A stretch of 64,000 bases of DNA, taken from NCBI RefSeq assembly GCF_000377345.1, contig NZ_KB898038.1:62001-126000 (forward strand). Reading direction: 5' to 3'. Both the position numbers and the translations under genes were made by a program. The stretch comes from Thioalkalivibrio sp. ALJ16. GTDB taxonomy: Bacteria > Pseudomonadota > Gammaproteobacteria > Ectothiorhodospirales > Ectothiorhodospiraceae. The notes under the pieces are model-generated. The model was not told the DNA's origin. It ran no database searches and saw only the letters and a list, made by a program, of their open reading frames with translations. Of this stretch, positions 27,281-37,359 are shown piece after piece (position 1 is the stretch's first letter; each line of letters begins with the position of its first letter).

Positions 27281-27633
27281 ACACGCGCGTTATCGAGGAA
27301 ATCGCCGAACTGATCGGGTTCCGCGGCGCGTATGAGCTGAGTCTCCAGCGCGCCGGGACGAGCTTCTACGTTCCTGTCGACCCAGCCCCTCAACACTGGC
27401 TGAACGACATCCTAACCCCCGATGAGATTCAGGCTCTGGCCGCTCGGTTCGGCGGGGAAACGATCACCCTCCCCCCCCTTCGCGACAACACCCGGCACCG
27501 TATTGAGGTTGCGCTGAAGAACAAGCTCGAGGTTCGGATGGTGGCGATGCTCGCGAATCGCAGTGAGCGGTACGTGGCGCGCGTGAAGGAAGAACTGGCG
27601 CAGGCGGGCCGGCTGCCGAGCGATGCGGCGTAG
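27277..27633 (+). CDS. Mor-like transcriptional activator
   Basis: 118 residues. The C-terminal half resembles the Mor/C family of phage Mu middle/late activators: DEIQALAARFGGETITLPPL, then a helix-turn-helix (LEVRMVAMLANRSERYVARV). The first half repeats a weaker form of the same pattern (IAELIGFRGAYELSLQRAGT). Likely activates the gene just downstream, the tape measure, whose own promoter region follows. ATGA overlap with the previous gene. Confidence 0.6.
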   Translation: MNTRVIEEIAELIGFRGAYELSLQRAGTSFYVPVDPAPQHWLNDILTPDEIQALAARFGGETITLPPLRDNTRHRIEVALKNKLEVRMVAMLANRSERYVARVKEELAQAGRLPSDAA

Positions 27634-27734
27634 GGGACCCTGTGAGGCCCTAGCAGGCGGGCACGCAGAACACCTCGGATGTCGGCAGTTTTTGAGACGC
27701 ATTCGCATTTGTTTATTCCCACCAGGAACACGCC

Positions 27735-30362
27735 ATGGCTGACAAGCGCAGCACCGTTGAATTAATCTTTCAGGGGATCGACCGAACGGGCGAAGCCACC
27801 CAGGCCGCGCTACGCAACGCACAGTCGTTCAGCGATTCCATCGGCAACGTCACCGCACCGATCGCGGACTTCACCAAGAAGGCCGTGGCGTTCGAGGCCG
27901 CCTTGCTCGGGGCCGGCGCTGCCATCACCGCATTCTCGATCAAGGCCGCCGGGGACTTCGATTCGGCGTTCCGTGAAATCTCGACCCTTATCGACCAGCC
28001 GGTCGAGGATCTCGGGGAATTCCGCGATGCCATCCTCGAATACTCGCAGACGAGTACGCAGCCCCTGGAGTCGATCACGTCCGCGATCTACAGCGCGATC
28101 TCCGCGGGCGTCGATTATGCCGATAGTGTGGAAGCGGTGGCGCAGGCGGAACAGCTCGCTGTAGCGGGCAAAGCCGACCTCAATGACTCCCTGACGGTCC
28201 TGGTCTCCAGTCTCAACGCCTACGGCCTTGAGATGGAAGAAGCGGCCCGGTTCAGCGATGCGCTGTTTACGGCGGTCCAGGAGGGCCAGACGACCCTGCC
28301 GGAGCTTGGCAACAGCCTCTCGCGTGTCACTGGCCTGGCCGCGACCGGTGGGGTCGAGTTCGAGGAATTGCTGGCGGCGATCTCTGCGCTGACCGCGACC
28401 GGCACGCCCACGAACGAGGCCATCACCCGGATTCAACAGGCGCTGTCGAACATCATCAACCCGACGCAGCAAGCGCGGACGATGGCCGCAGAACTCGGGA
28501 TCGAGTTCAACGCGACCACGCTACGGTCCGAGGGCCTGGCCGGGATGCTGGACATGGTGGCGCAGGCTACCGGGGGCAGCGAGGAACAGATGGGCAAGCT
28601 GTTCGGTAGCACGAACGGCTTGCTGGCGGTCCTGGACCTGACGGGCAACGCGGCGGAAGGCTTCGCGGGCTCGCTGGACAGCATGGCGGACAACGCGGGC
28701 GCGACTGATCGCGCGTTCGCGGACATGGCCGGGAGCGTCGAACAGCAGAATCAGCGCGTGGCCAACAGCCTGCGCGGGCTCGCGATCGAGATTGGCGGGC
28801 CGTTGCTCGAGCAATACGGCGGCGTCACAGACGCGCTGACGGCCGTTTTCCAGGCGGTCGGGGCGAATGTGCGCGATGGCCAGTTGGGCGGCCTGGTGGG
28901 CGTCGTGGAGGGCATTCTGGCGGATACCGAGTCAGTGTTCCGCAGCATGGCCGAAAACATGGGCGAGGCGCTGGAAGATGCCGACCTTTCGGGGTTCGAG
29001 CGTGGCATTGATGCGCTGCGGGAAGCCGTACAGAACCTGTTCCAGAATCAGGACTTGAGCACCGCCGAAGGGCTCGCCAGTGCCATGACCACCCTGGCCG
29101 ATGCGTTCGCGGGTCTGTCGCAGTTTACCGCGGGCGTGATCGAGTCGTTCCAGTTCCTGTTCGACCTGATGGTCCGGGCCGGTTCCGCGACGGCAGAGCT
29201 GGACGATAGCCTGTTCCGCCTGGCCGGCCGGTTCGGGGGTATCGCCACGCAGATCGACCTGGTGTTGCCGCTGCTGAACGGCCTGCTGGGGCTGATGATC
29301 CTCAACCAGGGCAAGAATCTGGTATTCGGGGCCAATGCGTCCGCGGCGGCCCTGGCGAATCTGGCGAAGTGGCTGGGGCCTGCGGGGCTTGCGGGCGCGG
29401 CCGGCTGGGGCATCGGATCGTTCCTGAACGACAACATCATCGATCCTCTGGTCAACGCGGTCACGGAGAACGAGAACACGCTCGGGACGTGGATCTACGA
29501 GGTGATCCACGGCACCGAGGAATGGGAAAGCGCCACGCGCGATATGAGCACTGCGCAGCGCGATCTTGCAAAGGACCTGGGCAGCACCAACGAAGCCCTG
29601 GAGAAGCAAGGCCGGGACTACGACCGCATCGTCAACGAAATGACCGAGGCCGACGATATCGCCCGGGAATCGAAGCGCCGCCTGGCTGCGGAGTTCGAGG
29701 CTCAGGGCCTCCAGTGGGACGCCACCACCGGGAAGATTGGCGAGACCAAGACGATCATCGACGGCACCGAGGAAAGCAACCGGCGCTGGGTCGAGACCAT
29801 GGAAGGCGGCGTCACCACGTTCACGCAGGTGGGCAAGGTGTTCCGTGGCGAGATGGAAGGTGCCAAGACCGCCACGCAGGAAGTGGCCGAACAGTCCGAC
29901 GAACTCAAGATCGCGCTGGAAGAGCTCGCGAGTAACGAGCGCATCAAGTACATGGAGTTCGAGGCGCAGATGAACGTGGCCGAAGTCCAGGCGCAGGCGC
30001 AGGAAGTCGAGGCGGTGTTCGGGTCGATCAACAACACGATGGACAGCACGGCGGATCTTCTCGGCGGCCTGTTCGGGCAGTTGGAAGGCGCGTCACGCTG
30101 GGACCAGTTGGATATCCGCAGCCAGATCGAGCGCGAGAACCGAATCCGCGAGGAAGCCCACGAACGGCAGATGCGGATGGCGGATGCCCATATCGACGCG
30201 CTCAAGGAGCGCACCAAGGCCATGCGCCGCGGCGACAGCATGATTAAGGTGGACGGCGCCGGCCTCCAGCCGCACCTCGAAGCGTTCATGTGGGAGATCC
30301 TGCGCACGATCCAGGTGCGCGTGAACGAGGATGGATTGGACATGCTTCTCGGGACGTCTTAG
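27735..30362 (+). CDS. Phage tail tape-measure protein (TP901 family)
   Basis: 875 residues. The N-terminal third fits the TP901 core of tape-measure proteins (FDSAFREISTLIDQPVEDLG, then SAGVDYADSVEAVAQAEQLA and LTVLVSSLNAYG). A hydrophobic patch (LVLPLLNGLLGLMIL, near residue 515) and a charged helical C-terminus with Gln/Glu/Arg coiled coil follow. The tape measure sets phage tail length and helps DNA entry. No other tail gene is on this element. It has its own ribosome-binding site (AGGA) and a possible promoter (TTGAGA at 27692, TATTCC at 27714), and is followed by a terminator. Confidence 0.85.
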   Translation: MADKRSTVELIFQGIDRTGEATQAALRNAQSFSDSIGNVTAPIADFTKKAVAFEAALLGAGAAITAFSIKAAGDFDSAFREISTLIDQPVEDLGEFRDAILEYSQTSTQPLESITSAIYSAISAGVDYADSVEAVAQAEQLAVAGKADLNDSLTVLVSSLNAYGLEMEEAARFSDALFTAVQEGQTTLPELGNSLSRVTGLAATGGVEFEELLAAISALTATGTPTNEAITRIQQALSNIINPTQQARTMAAELGIEFNATTLRSEGLAGMLDMVAQATGGSEEQMGKLFGSTNGLLAVLDLTGNAAEGFAGSLDSMADNAGATDRAFADMAGSVEQQNQRVANSLRGLAIEIGGPLLEQYGGVTDALTAVFQAVGANVRDGQLGGLVGVVEGILADTESVFRSMAENMGEALEDADLSGFERGIDALREAVQNLFQNQDLSTAEGLASAMTTLADAFAGLSQFTAGVIESFQFLFDLMVRAGSATAELDDSLFRLAGRFGGIATQIDLVLPLLNGLLGLMILNQGKNLVFGANASAAALANLAKWLGPAGLAGAAGWGIGSFLNDNIIDPLVNAVTENENTLGTWIYEVIHGTEEWESATRDMSTAQRDLAKDLGSTNEALEKQGRDYDRIVNEMTEADDIARESKRRLAAEFEAQGLQWDATTGKIGETKTIIDGTEESNRRWVETMEGGVTTFTQVGKVFRGEMEGAKTATQEVAEQSDELKIALEELASNERIKYMEFEAQMNVAEVQAQAQEVEAVFGSINNTMDSTADLLGGLFGQLEGASRWDQLDIRSQIERENRIREEAHERQMRMADAHIDALKERTKAMRRGDSMIKVDGAGLQPHLEAFMWEILRTIQVRVNEDGLDMLLGTS

Positions 30363-30412
30363 CCAGCGCCCCCAAGCGGTCCGCCGGGAACCGTGCTCCT
30401 GCAATCCCGGTG

Positions 30413-30458
30413 AACCCCGCAGACGAGACCGCCAGTCCTCTGTCCGCGGGGTTTTTTT
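30413..30458 (+). terminator. Rho-independent terminator after the tape-measure gene
   Basis: AACCCCGC (30413-30420) pairs with GCGGGGTT (30446-30453), followed by a T-run. Loop of 25 bases. Clear end of the element's rightward transcript. Confidence 0.8.
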
Positions 30459-30462
30459 GTGC

Positions 30463-30789
30463 CTACCGCAGGCTGCGGCGTTCCTCAATCGAGAGCGGTT
30501 CCCGTTCATCCGTCCAGCGGGCGAGGCGAGCGCCGGACTCGCGGCGATCCTTCAACGCGGCCTGGGCTTGGTCACGGGTGTCGAACGGCCCGGCGACGAT
30601 ATCCCCTAGCAGGCGGCGCCCATCGGGTAGATCGCGGTCCTGGACCACGTAGAAGCGGTCGAACTCGGGCTGGCGGCGGGTGATGCCCTGGGCAAGAGCC
30701 AGCCTGTCGAGATAGCGCTGGTAGTCGCTGCGGGCTGCGGGGGTGTCGCTGTAGCCGTAGTGATCGGCCCATTCGTGGAAGCTGTACAT
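30463..30789 (-). CDS. Unknown small element protein, 108 residues
   Basis: ATG 30789 has AGGAG eight bases upstream, which excludes the longer frame reaching into the tRNA. Starts MYSFHEWADHYGYSDTPAAR; the rest is Asp/Arg-rich (YVVQDRDLPDGRRLLGDIVA). No family recognised. It is convergent with the tape-measure gene and sits beside attR; control of excision or superinfection is possible from position only. Confidence 0.6.
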   Translation of the reverse strand: MYSFHEWADHYGYSDTPAARSDYQRYLDRLALAQGITRRQPEFDRFYVVQDRDLPDGRRLLGDIVAGPFDTRDQAQAALKDRRESGARLARWTDEREPLSIEERRSLR

Positions 30790-30902
30790 GGTCTTTCTCC
30801 TGTCGTTGGGTAAACAGGGAAAGCAGCCAGGTAGATCGTTAGGGGATACAGCGGGGGACGGTCGTTGCGACCGTCCATAACCCACTGATTTTATTGAATA
30901 GG

Positions 30903-30916
30903 TGGCGGAGAGTGAG
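30903..30916. repeat. attR within the tRNA-Ser 3' end
   Basis: TGGCGGAGAGTGAG, identical to 21827-21840, forming the last 14 bases (including CCA) of the minus-strand tRNA-Ser gene. Confidence 0.75.
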
Positions 30917-30993
30917 GGATTCGAACCCTCGATGGGCTTTTGACCCATACTCCCTTAGCAGGGGAGCGCCTTCGACCACTCGGCCAACTCTCC
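30903..30993 (-). tRNA. serX: tRNA-Ser (GCT anticodon)
   Basis: 91 bases. Reading the minus strand: acceptor GGAGAGT pairs with ACTCTCC before G-CCA; D-arm GGCCGAGTGGTCGAAGGC; anticodon loop CTGCTAA giving GCU; long variable arm (TATGGGTCAAAAGCCCATCG) of class II tRNAs; T-arm GGGTTCGAATCCC. CCA is encoded. It is the insertion site of the 9.1-kb element. A candidate promoter is TTTCAA (31034-31029), 17 bp, TATCCT (31011-31006). Confidence 0.95.
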
Positions 30994-31005
30994 GAAACGC
31001 GGCAC

Positions 31006-31034
31006 AGGATACGATCTTGAGCCGGCAATTGAAA
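31006..31034 (-). promoter_or_regulatory. Candidate promoter of tRNA-Ser
   Basis: On the minus strand TTTCAA, 17-bp spacer, TATCCT, ending 13 bases before the tRNA 5' end. It starts within the csrA terminator stem. The -35 is weak. Confidence 0.35.
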
Positions 31035-31070
31035 GGCCCGGAAGGCGGGATGCGCGCCTCCGGGCCTTTC
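31031..31070 (-). terminator. Terminator of csrA
   Basis: 12-bp stem GAAAGGCCCGGA / TCCGGGCCTTTC around a 16-base GC-rich loop, 18 bp after the csrA stop and followed by a short T-rich end on the minus strand. Confidence 0.7.
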
Positions 31071-31087
31071 CGTACCGAGCGGAAGGT

Positions 31088-31339
31088 TCAGTCGTCTCGC
31101 GCAGAGGCCGCCGCGCCACCGGCGCCGGCACCCCCACCGGAGTTGCCGCCCCCTTCGCCGCTGCCCGCAACGTTGGATTCCCGCTGAATACGCTGGAAAA
31201 TCTCCTCGCGGTGGACAGCAACGTCCTGAGGGGCGTTGATCCCGATACGAACCTGATTGCCCTTGACCCCCAAGACGGTGACGGACACGTCCTCGCCGAT
31301 CATGAGGGTCTCGCCCACACGCCGAGTCAAAATGAGCAT
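31088..31339 (-). CDS. csrA: Carbon storage regulator, RNA-binding translational regulator
   Basis: 83 residues. Homodimeric RNA-binding protein that represses or stabilises mRNAs by binding GGA motifs. The core is standard: [33 protein letters not shown] and [13 protein letters not shown]. About 22 Gly/Ser/Ala-rich residues follow the normal family end and are unusual. GGAG precedes ATG 31339; the longer frame is not needed. It lies 68 bp after lysC, the common gammaproteobacterial position. Confidence 0.95.
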   Translation of the reverse strand: MLILTRRVGETLMIGEDVSVTVLGVKGNQVRIGINAPQDVAVHREEIFQRIQRESNVAGSGEGGGNSGGGAGAGGAAASARDD

Positions 31340-31407
31340 GCTCTTCTCCGCAGTGCCTGTGTCGGACGCAGTCGGTCGTCCGGTAACCGTTTTACGGTCT
31401 GTCATCC

Positions 31408-32652
31408 CTAGCCGTCCCCTTGTTGACCGACAGGTTCCTGTTCGAGTTCAAAGGCATCGTGCAATGCACGCACGGCCAGTTCGAGATACTTCTCATCGAC
31501 GACCACGGAGATCTTGATTTCCGAAGTGGAAATCATCCGGATGTTGATGGTTTCCCGCGACAGGGCCTCGAACATCTTGCTCGCAATTCCCGCGTGCGAG
31601 CGCATGCCGACACCCACCACCGAGATCTTCACGATGTGGGTATCCCCGGAAACCTCGCGCGCGCCCAGCTCGCGAGCCGCCGCCTGCAGGATCTCCAGCG
31701 CCTTGTCGTAGTCGTTGCGATGGACGGTGAACGTGAAGTCGGTGGAGTTATCCCCGCCGACGTTCTGCACGATCATGTCCACCTCGATATTGGCGTCCGC
31801 GATCGGGCCGAGGATGCGATGCGCGACCCCCGGTTGATCGGGGACGCCCTGAACCGTGAGTTGGGCCTCGTTCTGATTGAACGCGATGCCCGCAACCAGC
31901 GCCTGTTCCACCTGCGCATCCTCCTCCGTGGTAATCAGGGTTCCCGGGCCTTCCTCGAACGAGGACAGCACCCGCAACGGGACGTTGTACTTTCCGGCAA
32001 ATTCCACCGCGCGGATCTGCAGCACCTTGGAGCCCAGGCTGGCCATCTCCAGCATCTCCTCGAAGGTGATGCTGTCAAGGCGCCGGGCACTGGGGACCAG
32101 CCGCGGATCGGTGGTGTATACACCGTCCACGTCCGTGTAGATCCGGCACTCGTCCGCCTTCAGCGCCGCGGCCAGTGCGACCGCCGTGGTATCCGAACCG
32201 CCGCGGCCCAGCGTGGTGATCGCGCCGTGCTCATCCACACCCTGGAACCCGGCCACCACCACGACACGGCCGGCCTCCAGATCGGCGCGCACGCGCACAT
32301 CGTCGATGCTGCGAATGCGGGCCTTGTTATGCGCGCTGTCGGTCAGGATCGTGACCTGCGCGCCAGTGTAGGACCGGGCCGGGCAGCCATGCGCCGCCAG
32401 TGCCATCGACAGCAGGGCGATGGTCACCTGCTCGCCGGTGGACAGCAGCACGTCCAGCTCGCGGCCGTCCGCACGCGGGTTCAGCGCATGGGCAAGCCCC
32501 ATCAGGCGATCGGTCTCGCCGCTCATTGCGGACACCACGATCACCAGCTGATGGCCTTCCTCGCGCAGCCGCAGCGCGCGTTCCGCCACCGCCTGGATGC
32601 GCTCGGGCGACCCGACCGAGGTCCCGCCAAATTTGAGTACCAGCAACGCCAT
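31408..32652 (-). CDS. lysC: Aspartate kinase
   Basis: 414 residues. Phosphorylates aspartate, the first step to lysine, methionine, threonine and diaminopimelate. The kinase signature [13 protein letters not shown] is at the N-terminus, followed by [16 protein letters not shown] and a C-terminal pair of ACT domains (beginning [15 protein letters not shown] and [20 protein letters not shown]) for feedback inhibition. Monofunctional type. The AT-rich 32712-32755 just upstream is the likeliest promoter region. Confidence 0.95.
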   Translation of the reverse strand: MALLVLKFGGTSVGSPERIQAVAERALRLREEGHQLVIVVSAMSGETDRLMGLAHALNPRADGRELDVLLSTGEQVTIALLSMALAAHGCPARSYTGAQVTILTDSAHNKARIRSIDDVRVRADLEAGRVVVVAGFQGVDEHGAITTLGRGGSDTTAVALAAALKADECRIYTDVDGVYTTDPRLVPSARRLDSITFEEMLEMASLGSKVLQIRAVEFAGKYNVPLRVLSSFEEGPGTLITTEEDAQVEQALVAGIAFNQNEAQLTVQGVPDQPGVAHRILGPIADANIEVDMIVQNVGGDNSTDFTFTVHRNDYDKALEILQAAARELGAREVSGDTHIVKISVVGVGMRSHAGIASKMFEALSRETINIRMISTSEIKISVVVDEKYLELAVRALHDAFELEQEPVGQQGDG

Positions 32653-32898
32653 TTGAAGATTCCGTTCTGCGCCCGGCCCTTGCGGCCGTTCGGACGAGGG
32701 AGTGCCCTGTCCATTAGCGTTTACTTAAAAGGTGACATTAGACAACAAATAATGCGCCGTTGCGAGGCCCGGCGCGGCCGCAGCGGCCGCTAACCAAAGC
32801 CTCAGCGTCCATCAGGCCCCGAGCACCAGGGCTGGGGCCCGGAGACCGGGCCGGCACGTCGCGCCTCGCGTTAACGAGCGGCCCGGTCCCGGGCGCGG
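32653..32898. other. alaS-lysC spacer with hairpin and AT-rich patch
   Basis: No gene. A perfect hairpin GGCCCGG-AGA-CCGGGCC lies at 32836-32852 without a T-run, possibly an alaS transcript end. AT-rich bases 32712-32755 stand out from the GC-rich background and may hold the lysC promoter. Confidence 0.35.
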
Positions 32899-35508
32899 TC
32901 AGGCGCGCTCGCGCACCCAGTCCGCGACCGAGGCCAGCGCGGCCTCCAGCTTGTCCGGGCTCTGGCCACCGGCCATCGCCATGTCCGGGCGGCCGCCGCC
33001 CTTGCCGTCGACCTGCGCGGCGACGTGACCGACCAGATCGCCGGCCTTGAACTGGCCGGTCTCGGCCTTGGTGACGCCGGCCACCAGGCTGACCTTGCCC
33101 TCGCCGGTCGCGGTTCCCAGGACCACGACCGCCTTGCCAAGTTTCTGCTTGAGCTGATCGACCATGTCGCGCAGGGCCTTGGGCTCCACGCCCTCGACCT
33201 TCGCGGCCAGCACCTGCACGCCGCCGACCTCCTGCGCCTGCGAGGCCAGATCGCTGCCGGCCTGGCTGGCCAGCTTGCCCTTGAGCTGGCTGACCTGCTT
33301 CTCCAGTTCGCGGTTGCGTTCCTGCAACTGGCCGACCTTGTCGGCAGCCTCGCCACGCCCGGCACGCAGACGATCGGCGATCGCGTCGAGATGGCTGATC
33401 TGCTGGTCGACCCAGTGCAGGGCGACCTCGCCGGCCACCGCCTCTATACGACGAATGCCAGCGGCGACACCGCCCTCGGAGGTGATACGGAACAAGCCGA
33501 TGTCGCCGGTGCGGTGCACATGCGTGCCGCCGCACAGCTCCACGGAGGTGCCGATCTTCAGCACCCGCACCTGATCGCCGTACTTCTCGCCGAACAGCGC
33601 GACCGCACCGGACTCCATCGCCGACTCGATGTCCATTACGCGGGTGTCGGTGGCCTCGTTGGCCAGGATCTCGGCGTTCACCTGGGCCTCGATGGCACGC
33701 AGCTGCTCGTCGGTCAGTGGCTCCATGTGGGTGAAGTCGAAACGCAGGCGATCGGGGTCCACCAACGAGCCCTTCTGCTGCACGTGATCGCCCAACTGAT
33801 CGCGCAGGGCCTTGTGCAGCAGGTGCGTCGCGGAATGGTGACGGCGGATATTCTCGCGGCGCGGGCCTTCGACCGCGGCCTGCAGACTCTGGCCGACCTC
33901 CAGCGTGCCGGCACGGACCTGGCCGACATGGATATGCGCCGCGCCCTGCTTGCGGGTGTCGGCGACCTGAAAGCGCACGCCGGAACCACTCAGCGTGCCG
34001 ACATCGCCCACCTGGCCACCGGACTCACCGTAGAACGGCGTACGATCCAGCACTACCAGGCCCTCGGCGCCGACCTCGAGTCGCTCGACCGGCTCGCCGT
34101 TCTGGTACAGCGCGACCACGCGACCCTCGTCGTCGACGGTCTCGTAGCCGGAGAATTCGGTTTCCTGATCGACCTGCGGCAGGCCGCCGTCGTCCATGGA
34201 GAAGTGACTCGCGGCGCGGGCACGGGCACGCTGATCCCCCATCGCGGACTCGAAGCCCGCCATGTCCAGTTCCAGGCCGCGCTCGCGGGCGATGTCGCCG
34301 GTCAGGTCCACCGGGAAGCCGTAGGTGTCATACAGCAGGAAGATAGTCTCGCCCGGGATCACCTGGCCTTCGAGATCACGCAGGTCGTCCTCGAGGATCT
34401 TCATGCCCTTGTCGAGCGTCTCCAGGAACTTGCGCTCTTCCTTCTCCAGCACCTTCTCGACCTGCGCCTGCGCCTCGGCCAGCTCAGGGAAGGCCTCGCC
34501 CATCGCGTGCACCAGGTCGCCGACCATCTGATAGAGGAAGGCGTCCTGCGCGCCCACCTTGAAGCCATGGCGCGCGGCGCGACGGATGATGCGGCGCAGC
34601 ACGTAGCCGCGGCCCTCGTTCGAGGGCAGCACGCCGTCGGTAATCAGGAAGGCGATGGAGCGGATGTGGTCGGCGATCACGCGCAGCGAGGCGGAGTCCT
34701 GTTCCTTCGCCCCGGTCACGCGCGCGGCGGCCGCGATCAGGTCCTGGAACAGGTCGATCTCGTAGTTGGAGTGCACACCCTGCAACACCGCGGCCAGGCG
34801 CTCCAGGCCCATGCCGGTATCCACCGAGGGGCGCGGCAGCGGGTTCAGCGTGCCGTCCGCGTCGCGGTCGTACTGCATGAACACGAGATTCCAGATCTCG
34901 ATGTAGCGATCGCCGTCCTCGTCCGGGGAACCGGGCGGGCCGCCCTCGACCTCCGGGCCGTGGTCATAGAAGACCTCGGTGCAGGGACCGCAGGGGCCGG
35001 TGTCGCCCATCTGCCAGAAGTTGTCGGAACCGCCATCGGGGTCGTCGCCAATGCGGATGATACGCTCGGCCGGCACCCGGATCTCGTTCGCCCAGACGTT
35101 GTAGGCGTCGTCGTCGGTCTCGTAGACCGTGACCCACAGCTTCTCCGGCGGCAGGCCGATGGTCTCGGTCAGGAACTGCCAGGCGTAGTGGATCGCGTCG
35201 CGCTTGAAGTAGTCGCCGAAGCTGAAGTTGCCCAGCATCTCGAAGAACGTGTGGTGGCGCGCGGTATAGCCGACGTTCTCGAGGTCGTTGTGCTTGCCGC
35301 CCGCGCGCACGCAGCGCTGCGTGGACACCGCTCGGGTGTACGGACGCTTCTCGCGCCCGAGGAACACATCCTTGAACTGCACCATGCCCGCGTTGGTAAA
35401 CAGCAACGTGGGATCATTGCCCGGTACCAGCGGGCTGGACGGCACGATCGTGTGCCCGTGGCCTTCAAAGAATTCGAGGAAACTCCGGCGAATGTCGGCG
35501 CTTTTCAT
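32899..35508 (-). CDS. alaS: Alanyl-tRNA synthetase
   Basis: 869 residues, the full family length. Charges tRNA-Ala with alanine. Class II core motifs at the N-terminus ([56 protein letters not shown]), the editing domain with zinc-type HHSATHLLH and CGGTHV, and the C-terminal oligomerisation domain (coiled coil, then [12 protein letters not shown]). Part of the recA-recX-alaS-lysC block. Confidence 0.97.
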   Translation of the reverse strand: MKSADIRRSFLEFFEGHGHTIVPSSPLVPGNDPTLLFTNAGMVQFKDVFLGREKRPYTRAVSTQRCVRAGGKHNDLENVGYTARHHTFFEMLGNFSFGDYFKRDAIHYAWQFLTETIGLPPEKLWVTVYETDDDAYNVWANEIRVPAERIIRIGDDPDGGSDNFWQMGDTGPCGPCTEVFYDHGPEVEGGPPGSPDEDGDRYIEIWNLVFMQYDRDADGTLNPLPRPSVDTGMGLERLAAVLQGVHSNYEIDLFQDLIAAAARVTGAKEQDSASLRVIADHIRSIAFLITDGVLPSNEGRGYVLRRIIRRAARHGFKVGAQDAFLYQMVGDLVHAMGEAFPELAEAQAQVEKVLEKEERKFLETLDKGMKILEDDLRDLEGQVIPGETIFLLYDTYGFPVDLTGDIARERGLELDMAGFESAMGDQRARARAASHFSMDDGGLPQVDQETEFSGYETVDDEGRVVALYQNGEPVERLEVGAEGLVVLDRTPFYGESGGQVGDVGTLSGSGVRFQVADTRKQGAAHIHVGQVRAGTLEVGQSLQAAVEGPRRENIRRHHSATHLLHKALRDQLGDHVQQKGSLVDPDRLRFDFTHMEPLTDEQLRAIEAQVNAEILANEATDTRVMDIESAMESGAVALFGEKYGDQVRVLKIGTSVELCGGTHVHRTGDIGLFRITSEGGVAAGIRRIEAVAGEVALHWVDQQISHLDAIADRLRAGRGEAADKVGQLQERNRELEKQVSQLKGKLASQAGSDLASQAQEVGGVQVLAAKVEGVEPKALRDMVDQLKQKLGKAVVVLGTATGEGKVSLVAGVTKAETGQFKAGDLVGHVAAQVDGKGGGRPDMAMAGGQSPDKLEAALASVADWVRERA

Positions 35509-35620
35509 GCGGTTCCGGTGAGCGTTGGGGTCAAACCCGGAATGCTATCACGCAAGCGCCCCAGCCGCGTATTGCCGGGCCCGCCTTCGGGCCATGTTGC
35601 CGGTGCTCGGGAAGTGCATT

Positions 35621-35695
35621 GTGGGAGCTGGCTTGCCCGCGAAAAACGCCAGCATAACCATCGGCGGGAGCATTCGCGGGCAAGCCCGCTCCCAC
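35621..35695. repeat. Inverted REP pair between alaS and recX
   Basis: GTGGGAGCTGGCTTGCCCGC and GAA at 35621-35643, and its inverted counterpart at 35673-35695, separated by 29 bp. It ends one base before the recX stop codon. Same family as the REPs at 18540 and 19697. Confidence 0.75.
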
Positions 35696-35696
35696 A

Positions 35697-36159
35697 TCAG
35701 TCCCTGGATGATACGTCTTTCCAGGCGGCAAGGGCCTGGTGGGCGACACCACCGGGAAAGCCCCTGCCGGCCAGGTGGCGGAGCATGCGGGCCTCGTCCT
35801 CGCGGGTCTCGGGGGGGTGGCGGAAGTGGCGTTCGAGCTGGCCGCGGGCCTGGTCGGTCCAGTTGGCCTCCAGGGCGTCGATGGCGGCATTGACGGTGTC
35901 GCTGCCGATGCCGTTGTGGGCGAGCTCGGCGCGGATGCGCTGCTCGCCGTAGCCCTGCTCGGTGCGGTGGCGGGCGATGAAGTCCGCGTAGCGGCTGTCG
36001 CTCAGGTAGTCGAGCTCGCGCGCACGCTCGAGCGCGGTATCGACCGCATCCCGCTCGAAGCCGCGCTCGGCCAGCTTGCGGGCCAGTTCCAGCGCGGAGT
36101 GTTCGCGCCGGACCAGCAACCGCAGGCCCGCCTCCAGCGCGGCCTCGGGATCGGCCGGG

Positions 36160-36185
<26 letters not shown>
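35697..36185 (-). CDS. recX: Regulatory protein RecX
   Basis: 162 residues. Small helical repeat protein that binds and modulates RecA filaments. Typical motifs [34 protein letters not shown] and [16 protein letters not shown]. Starts 26 bases inside the recA 3' end, giving coupled translation and low expression relative to recA. Confidence 0.9.
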
Positions 36186-37206
<1,021 letters not shown>

Positions 37207-37359
37207 GGTATGTCTCCCGATACTTGCAGCGATGGTTTCCGATCCGTTGCGGGGCGGATACGGGGCCGCAGTATCCCACAGGGCGGGAAGCGACCCAACC
37301 CGGGTGCACGGCTCGAAGGGGATCACCGGGGTGCCATGCCCCGGGGCATGACTGACGCG

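Larger units (their letters stand above)
21827..30916. mobile_element. Integrated satellite-like element in tRNA-Ser(GCT), 9.1 kb
   Basis: A tyrosine-recombinase element bounded by a 14-bp direct repeat TGGCGGAGAGTGAG at 21827-21840 and 30903-30916. The right copy is the 3' end of the intact tRNA-Ser gene. Contents in order: integrase, unknown gene, AlpA-like regulator, two small unknowns, RepA-like ATPase, CCGGAC repeats, five small coupled genes ending in a Mor-like regulator, a tape-measure protein, and one opposite-strand small gene. It has no terminase, portal, capsid, lysis or conjugation genes. Too small for a prophage, it best fits a phage satellite or a decayed element. Confidence 0.75.

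Noticed and set aside
21827-30916. Reading the island as a complete small prophage or an integrative conjugative element
   Set aside because: No terminase, portal, capsid, lysis, relaxase or type IV secretion gene can be found in any frame.
32836-32852. Strong hairpin as an intrinsic terminator of alaS
   Set aside because: Stem is perfect but no T-run follows on the minus strand, so it is noted only as a hairpin.
37207-37359. LexA/SOS box upstream of recA
   Set aside because: CTGTGGGATACTGCGG is the best candidate but lacks the ACAG half, so I do not call it.
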